Positions 5,447 to 5,587 of a stretch of 5,587 nt of DNA are shown piece after piece. Each line of letters starts with the position of its first letter. Within the stretch, counting starts at the first letter, position 1. The notes under the pieces were generated by a model. That model had not been told where the DNA came from, did not search any database, and was given only the letters and a program-made list of their open reading frames with translations. The position numbers and the translations under genes were made by a program. The stretch is from CAJBLF01 sp964495825 (GTDB taxonomy: Bacteria; Patescibacteriota; Gracilibacteria; Absconditabacterales; Absconditicoccaceae). The stretch lies in contig CAZBWI010000042.1 in the NCBI GenBank assembly GCA_964495825.1, positions 1 through 5,587 on the forward strand. Direction: 5' to 3'.

Positions 5447-5587
5447 TTATTCTGTTGCAGAATCAAGGTTACAGTTTTATAAGTGAACATAGATGATATT
5501 TTTGTATGGGCGTTAGCCCATTCATTCCTAATCATCTATGTTTTCTTTTGTGGTTGTAATAATATTCCCATAGTTTTAATCTATAAT
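5447..5587. repeat. Right copy of the 141-base inverted terminal repeat
   Basis: This copy is the exact reverse complement of 1-141. Read inward, it carries the same nested stem-loop (5486-5542) and the same inner palindrome (5449-5463) before the sequences diverge. It precedes the channel gene as the left copy precedes the phospholipase D-like gene, so each copy lies upstream of an inward-reading membrane-protein gene. It runs off the window edge, so its outer boundary is unknown. Confidence 0.95.

Overview
This AT-rich 5,587-base window reads as Candidate Phyla Radiation DNA in which TGA encodes glycine (translation table 25), the code known from Gracilibacteria and Absconditabacteria (SR1). 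The sequence shows this directly. With TGA as a stop, nearly every gene falls into fragments. With TGA as Gly, the fragments join into complete proteins, and about 30 in-frame TGA codons sit largely where the families need glycine. Examples are PRS-G, E-G-G and W-G in dUTPase, L-G-IDPG in RuvC and the G of GSxN in the phospholipase D motif. All genes end at TAA. Choosing between the two lineages is not possible from this window.

Layout: a 141-base repeat occupies the left end (1-141) and recurs, exactly inverted, at the right end (5447-5587). Between the copies lie eight genes. They are a membrane-anchored two-HKD phospholipase D-like protein (158-1177, +); an unrecognised exported protein of about 145 residues (1376-1819, +) followed by the only clear intrinsic terminator; a YkgJ-type CxxCxxCC protein (1928-2335, +) 25 bases before dUTPase (2361-2795, +); a CYTH-domain protein (2792-3331, -) whose stop overlaps that of dUTPase; methionine aminopeptidase (3392-4174, +); the Holliday-junction resolvase RuvC (4390-4860, +); and a two-helix potassium channel (4870-5367, -) ending nine bases from ruvC. 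No stretch over 300 bases lacks a gene. The longest gaps, 1178-1375 and 4175-4389, hold short repeats and hairpins.

The genes do not form one pathway. Three are housekeeping: nucleotide-pool cleaning (dut), N-terminal methionine removal (map) and recombination (ruvC). Two act at the membrane (phospholipase D-like, potassium channel). Two are small binding or phosphohydrolase-type proteins (YkgJ, CYTH). This mix looks chromosomal rather than like a plasmid or phage. The inverted ends are therefore more probably two copies of a genomic repeat where assembly stopped than the telomeres of a linear replicon, although the latter cannot be excluded. I see no clearly new multi-gene system. The most useful observations are the recoding, the structured end repeat, the intergenic repeat families, and one exported gene with no TGA codon at all.
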